Of a stretch of 64,000 nucleotides of DNA, positions 62,214 through 64,000 are shown one piece after another (position 1 is the first letter of the stretch; every line of letters starts with the position of its first letter). The stretch covers positions 2,070,819 through 2,134,818 of the forward strand of contig CP129479.1 in NCBI GenBank assembly GCA_030583865.1. Reading direction: 5' to 3'. The position numbers and the translations under genes were made by a program. Below the pieces are notes generated by a model. The model did no database searches. It saw nothing but the letters and a program-made list of their open reading frames with translations, and had not been told where the DNA came from. The stretch comes from Thermodesulfobacteriota bacterium (GTDB taxonomy: Bacteria > Desulfobacterota > GWC2-55-46).

Positions 62214-63605
62214 ATGGGACTAATTGACGCGTTCGACCCTTTCAGGGTCCTTAAGGCCGCTCTCGCAAACGGGGGCGAGTACGCGGACATCTACGTTGAA
62301 GACACCGCCAACACCTCGATAGTCGCCGAGGAAAAAAGGATAGAGCGGGTCGTAACCGGCAGGGACCGGGGCGCGGGGATACGGGTAATAGCAGGGCTCA
62401 AGACCTACTACGCGTACACGAACGACCTTACGGAGAAGGGGCTTATTGAAGTGGCAGGCGCGGTTGCCAAGGGGGTTAGCGAAGGGAAAGAAATAGGCGA
62501 CCTGAACCTCACCAGGAAAGAGGCCGCGCCTGGTTTCGATATAAAGCGCCTGCCGTATAAGGCTCCGCTCGACGAGAAGGTCGGCTTTGTAAAGAGGGCC
62601 GAGAAGACGGCCTGGGCGTTCGATAAGAGGATACGGCAGGTCAGGGTCGTCTACGGCGACGGCCTCCGGAGGACCGCAGTCGTAAACTCGCTCGGCGAGT
62701 GGGTCGAGGAGGAGAGGAACGCGCTCCTCTTCCTCTGTAACGCCGTATCCGCCGAAGGCGATGTCATGCAGACCGGATACGAGCCGCTCGGCGGCATAAT
62801 GGGCCTTGAGGCCTTTGACGAGACCCCGCCAGAGGCCATAGCCGAGGCAGCCGCAAAAAGGGCGATTATGATGCTCGCCGCAAGGCGGGCCCCCGGCGGG
62901 AGCATGGCCGTGGTTCTCTCAAGCGATGCCGGAGGCACCATGATACACGAGGCAGTGGGCCACGGCCTTGAGGCCGACCTCGCCTTACAGAACCTTTCGG
63001 TTTATTCCGGGAAACTCGGTGAGAAGGTAGCAAACGAATCCATAACGGTGCTCGACGACGCTACAATTCCATACAAGAGGGGCTCGTTCTTTTTCGACGA
63101 CGAGGGCACCCCGGCGGAAAGGACCGTGCTCGTCGAGAACGGAATCCTCCGCTCGTACATGTGCGACAGGCTCAATTCCATGAAATCCGGCCTCAGGCCT
63201 ACAGGGAACGGCAGGCGGGAGTCCTACCACCACAGGCCAATACCGAGGATGACGAACACCATAATCGCGCCAGGGAAGGAAAGCCCGGAGGCCATAATAA
63301 GCTCGCTTGAAAAGGGGCTATTCGTAAAGAAGATGGGCGGCGGCCAGGTGAATACCGTGAACGGGGATTTCGTCTTCGAGGTGACCGAGGGCTACCTTAT
63401 CGAGAAGGGCAAAATAGGCGAGCCTGTCCGCGGCGCGACTCTTACCGGGAACGGCCCGGACGTGCTCATGAAGATAGACATGGTCGGCACAGACCTTGGC
63501 TTCGGCATAGGCACCTGCGGGAAGGACAGCCAGGGCGTGCCTGTCTCGGATGCGCAGCCTACTCTTCGTATTCCGGAGATTACGGTCGGGGGAGAGGCGA
63601 AGTAG
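62214..63605 (+). CDS. tldD: Metalloprotease TldD
   Basis: Zinc protease subunit that acts with TldE/PmbA on small unfolded peptides (CcdA antitoxin, microcin B17 and other RiPP precursors). 463 residues with the motif MIHEAVGHGLEADL (HExxxH near 245), GTPAERTVLVENGILRSYM and the C-terminal GGGQVNTVNGDFVFEVTEGY and GTCGKDSQGVPVSD. ATG at 62214 has AAGGAGGTTTGAGG upstream. tldE is not in view; it may lie elsewhere, since no member follows directly. Confidence 0.94.
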   Translation: MGLIDAFDPFRVLKAALANGGEYADIYVEDTANTSIVAEEKRIERVVTGRDRGAGIRVIAGLKTYYAYTNDLTEKGLIEVAGAVAKGVSEGKEIGDLNLTRKEAAPGFDIKRLPYKAPLDEKVGFVKRAEKTAWAFDKRIRQVRVVYGDGLRRTAVVNSLGEWVEEERNALLFLCNAVSAEGDVMQTGYEPLGGIMGLEAFDETPPEAIAEAAAKRAIMMLAARRAPGGSMAVVLSSDAGGTMIHEAVGHGLEADLALQNLSVYSGKLGEKVANESITVLDDATIPYKRGSFFFDDEGTPAERTVLVENGILRSYMCDRLNSMKSGLRPTGNGRRESYHHRPIPRMTNTIIAPGKESPEAIISSLEKGLFVKKMGGGQVNTVNGDFVFEVTEGYLIEKGKIGEPVRGATLTGNGPDVLMKIDMVGTDLGFGIGTCGKDSQGVPVSDAQPTLRIPEITVGGEAK

Positions 63606-63644
63606 CTCTGTCAAGGGATGTGATTTTCTGCTGAGGAGGAGCTT

Positions 63645-64000
63645 ATGAGTGATTTGGTTCTTTCGCCTTATTGTGTGTACACAATTCTTCATTCCGAAAA
63701 GCTGCACGCTGCCTATGAGAAAGCCGGAAAAGGCGTATTTAAGGAAGAAACAAACTGGAAGTCGGGTTTCGAACTACTGCAAGAATCAAAGGAAGAAAAC
63801 CAAATTCTTCCGATAATTTTCGCCGCCGCAGAATCGACCTCGAAACTTTTATACTGGGGTCGTCTAGTAGATATCAAAATTGAACAGCCTTCGGAAAAGA
63901 ATTTTAAAACTACCTATAAGTTTGAGGCCCTGAAAAGGATAGGAAAAGGACATGTTAAAACAGATCTAATTTTGCGGTTCTCAGGTAAAAATATCTCAGA
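63645..64000 (+). CDS. Hypothetical protein, partial, AT-richer and probably foreign
   Basis: First 118 residues of a gene running off the right edge. N-terminus MSDLVLSPYCVYTILHSEKL, then ETNWKSGFELLQESKEENQI, LPIIFAAAESTSKLLYWGRL and HVKTDLILRFSGKNIS. It resembles small uncharacterised proteins of mobile or defence regions (EVE/PUA-like strand pattern), recalled only loosely. GAGGAGG precedes ATG at 63645. Its codons (ATT, AAA, TTT, CTT) differ from the ATA/AGG/CTC-rich neighbours, which suggests horizontal transfer and the start of an accessory segment. Confidence 0.7.
   Translation, partial: MSDLVLSPYCVYTILHSEKLHAAYEKAGKGVFKEETNWKSGFELLQESKEENQILPIIFAAAESTSKLLYWGRLVDIKIEQPSEKNFKTTYKFEALKRIGKGHVKTDLILRFSGKNIS

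Overview
The window is a GC-rich stretch of chromosome from a Gram-negative bacterium. LptD, a TolC/CusC-type outer-membrane factor and a lipobox protein show an outer membrane. Several traits point to a deltaproteobacterium-like lineage (Desulfobacterota in the broad sense): split b'/b stator halves in the ATP synthase locus with no atpB/atpE beside them, a TatD nuclease fused to its partner radical SAM enzyme, a folP with a long N-terminal extension, and c-type-heme chemoreceptor and cytochrome genes. Codon use is distinctive, with many ATA (Ile) and AGG (Arg) codons. No rRNA, tRNA or CRISPR array was seen.

Layout. 1-20.35 kb is minus strand. It begins with a truncated lpdA. Next is a tightly coupled housekeeping run, read right to left: ftsH, folP, cdaA, cdaR, glmM, pdxJ, acpS, nnr, tsaE. 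It is followed by era-der-yihY and by tmk-holB-ricT-metG-tatD/rSAM. 20.4-29.3 kb is plus strand. It holds a BlaI-type repressor, an M56 metalloprotease with a Cys/His-rich tail, a complete CusCBA-type heavy-metal efflux pump, a small secreted protein and a Pro/Thr-rich secreted protein. 29.7-35.9 kb is the F1 part of the ATP synthase operon, with b' and b in one reading frame. 36-40.4 kb is minus strand: a hypothetical gene, a multi-heme-motif secreted protein with a heme-bearing chemoreceptor, and a lipoprotein. 41-50.1 kb is trpEGDCFBA, accD and folC. 50.7-53.7 kb is lptD and a zinc-ribbon response regulator. 53.9-55.1 kb (minus) is folE2-queD. 55.2-59.1 kb is a coupled operon: DUF4350-like protein, ResB-like protein, cation antiporter, UbiA-type prenyltransferase. 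Then come hsp20, a small secreted protein, an MmgE/PrpD enzyme, a four-Cys mini-protein, tldD and the start of an AT-richer gene that looks foreign.

The intergenic space carries three families of structured repeats. Family A (about 140 bp, 7 copies) is a nested palindrome. Family B (about 160 bp, 5 copies) has terminal inverted repeats and short target duplications; one copy is inserted inside a family A copy. Family C (390-510 bp, 2 copies) is a mosaic. All 14 copies lie in the same orientation on the plus strand whatever the direction of the neighbouring genes. Two A copies sit inside the ATP synthase operon on either side of atpG, and one B copy supplies the apparent start of folC.

The best candidates for something new are (i) the BlaI/M56/CusCBA cassette, where a Cys4/His5 extracytoplasmic tail and two matching dyads suggest a proteolysis-coupled metal switch, (ii) the b'-b polyprotein with a signal-peptidase-like junction, and (iii) the co-oriented repeat families.
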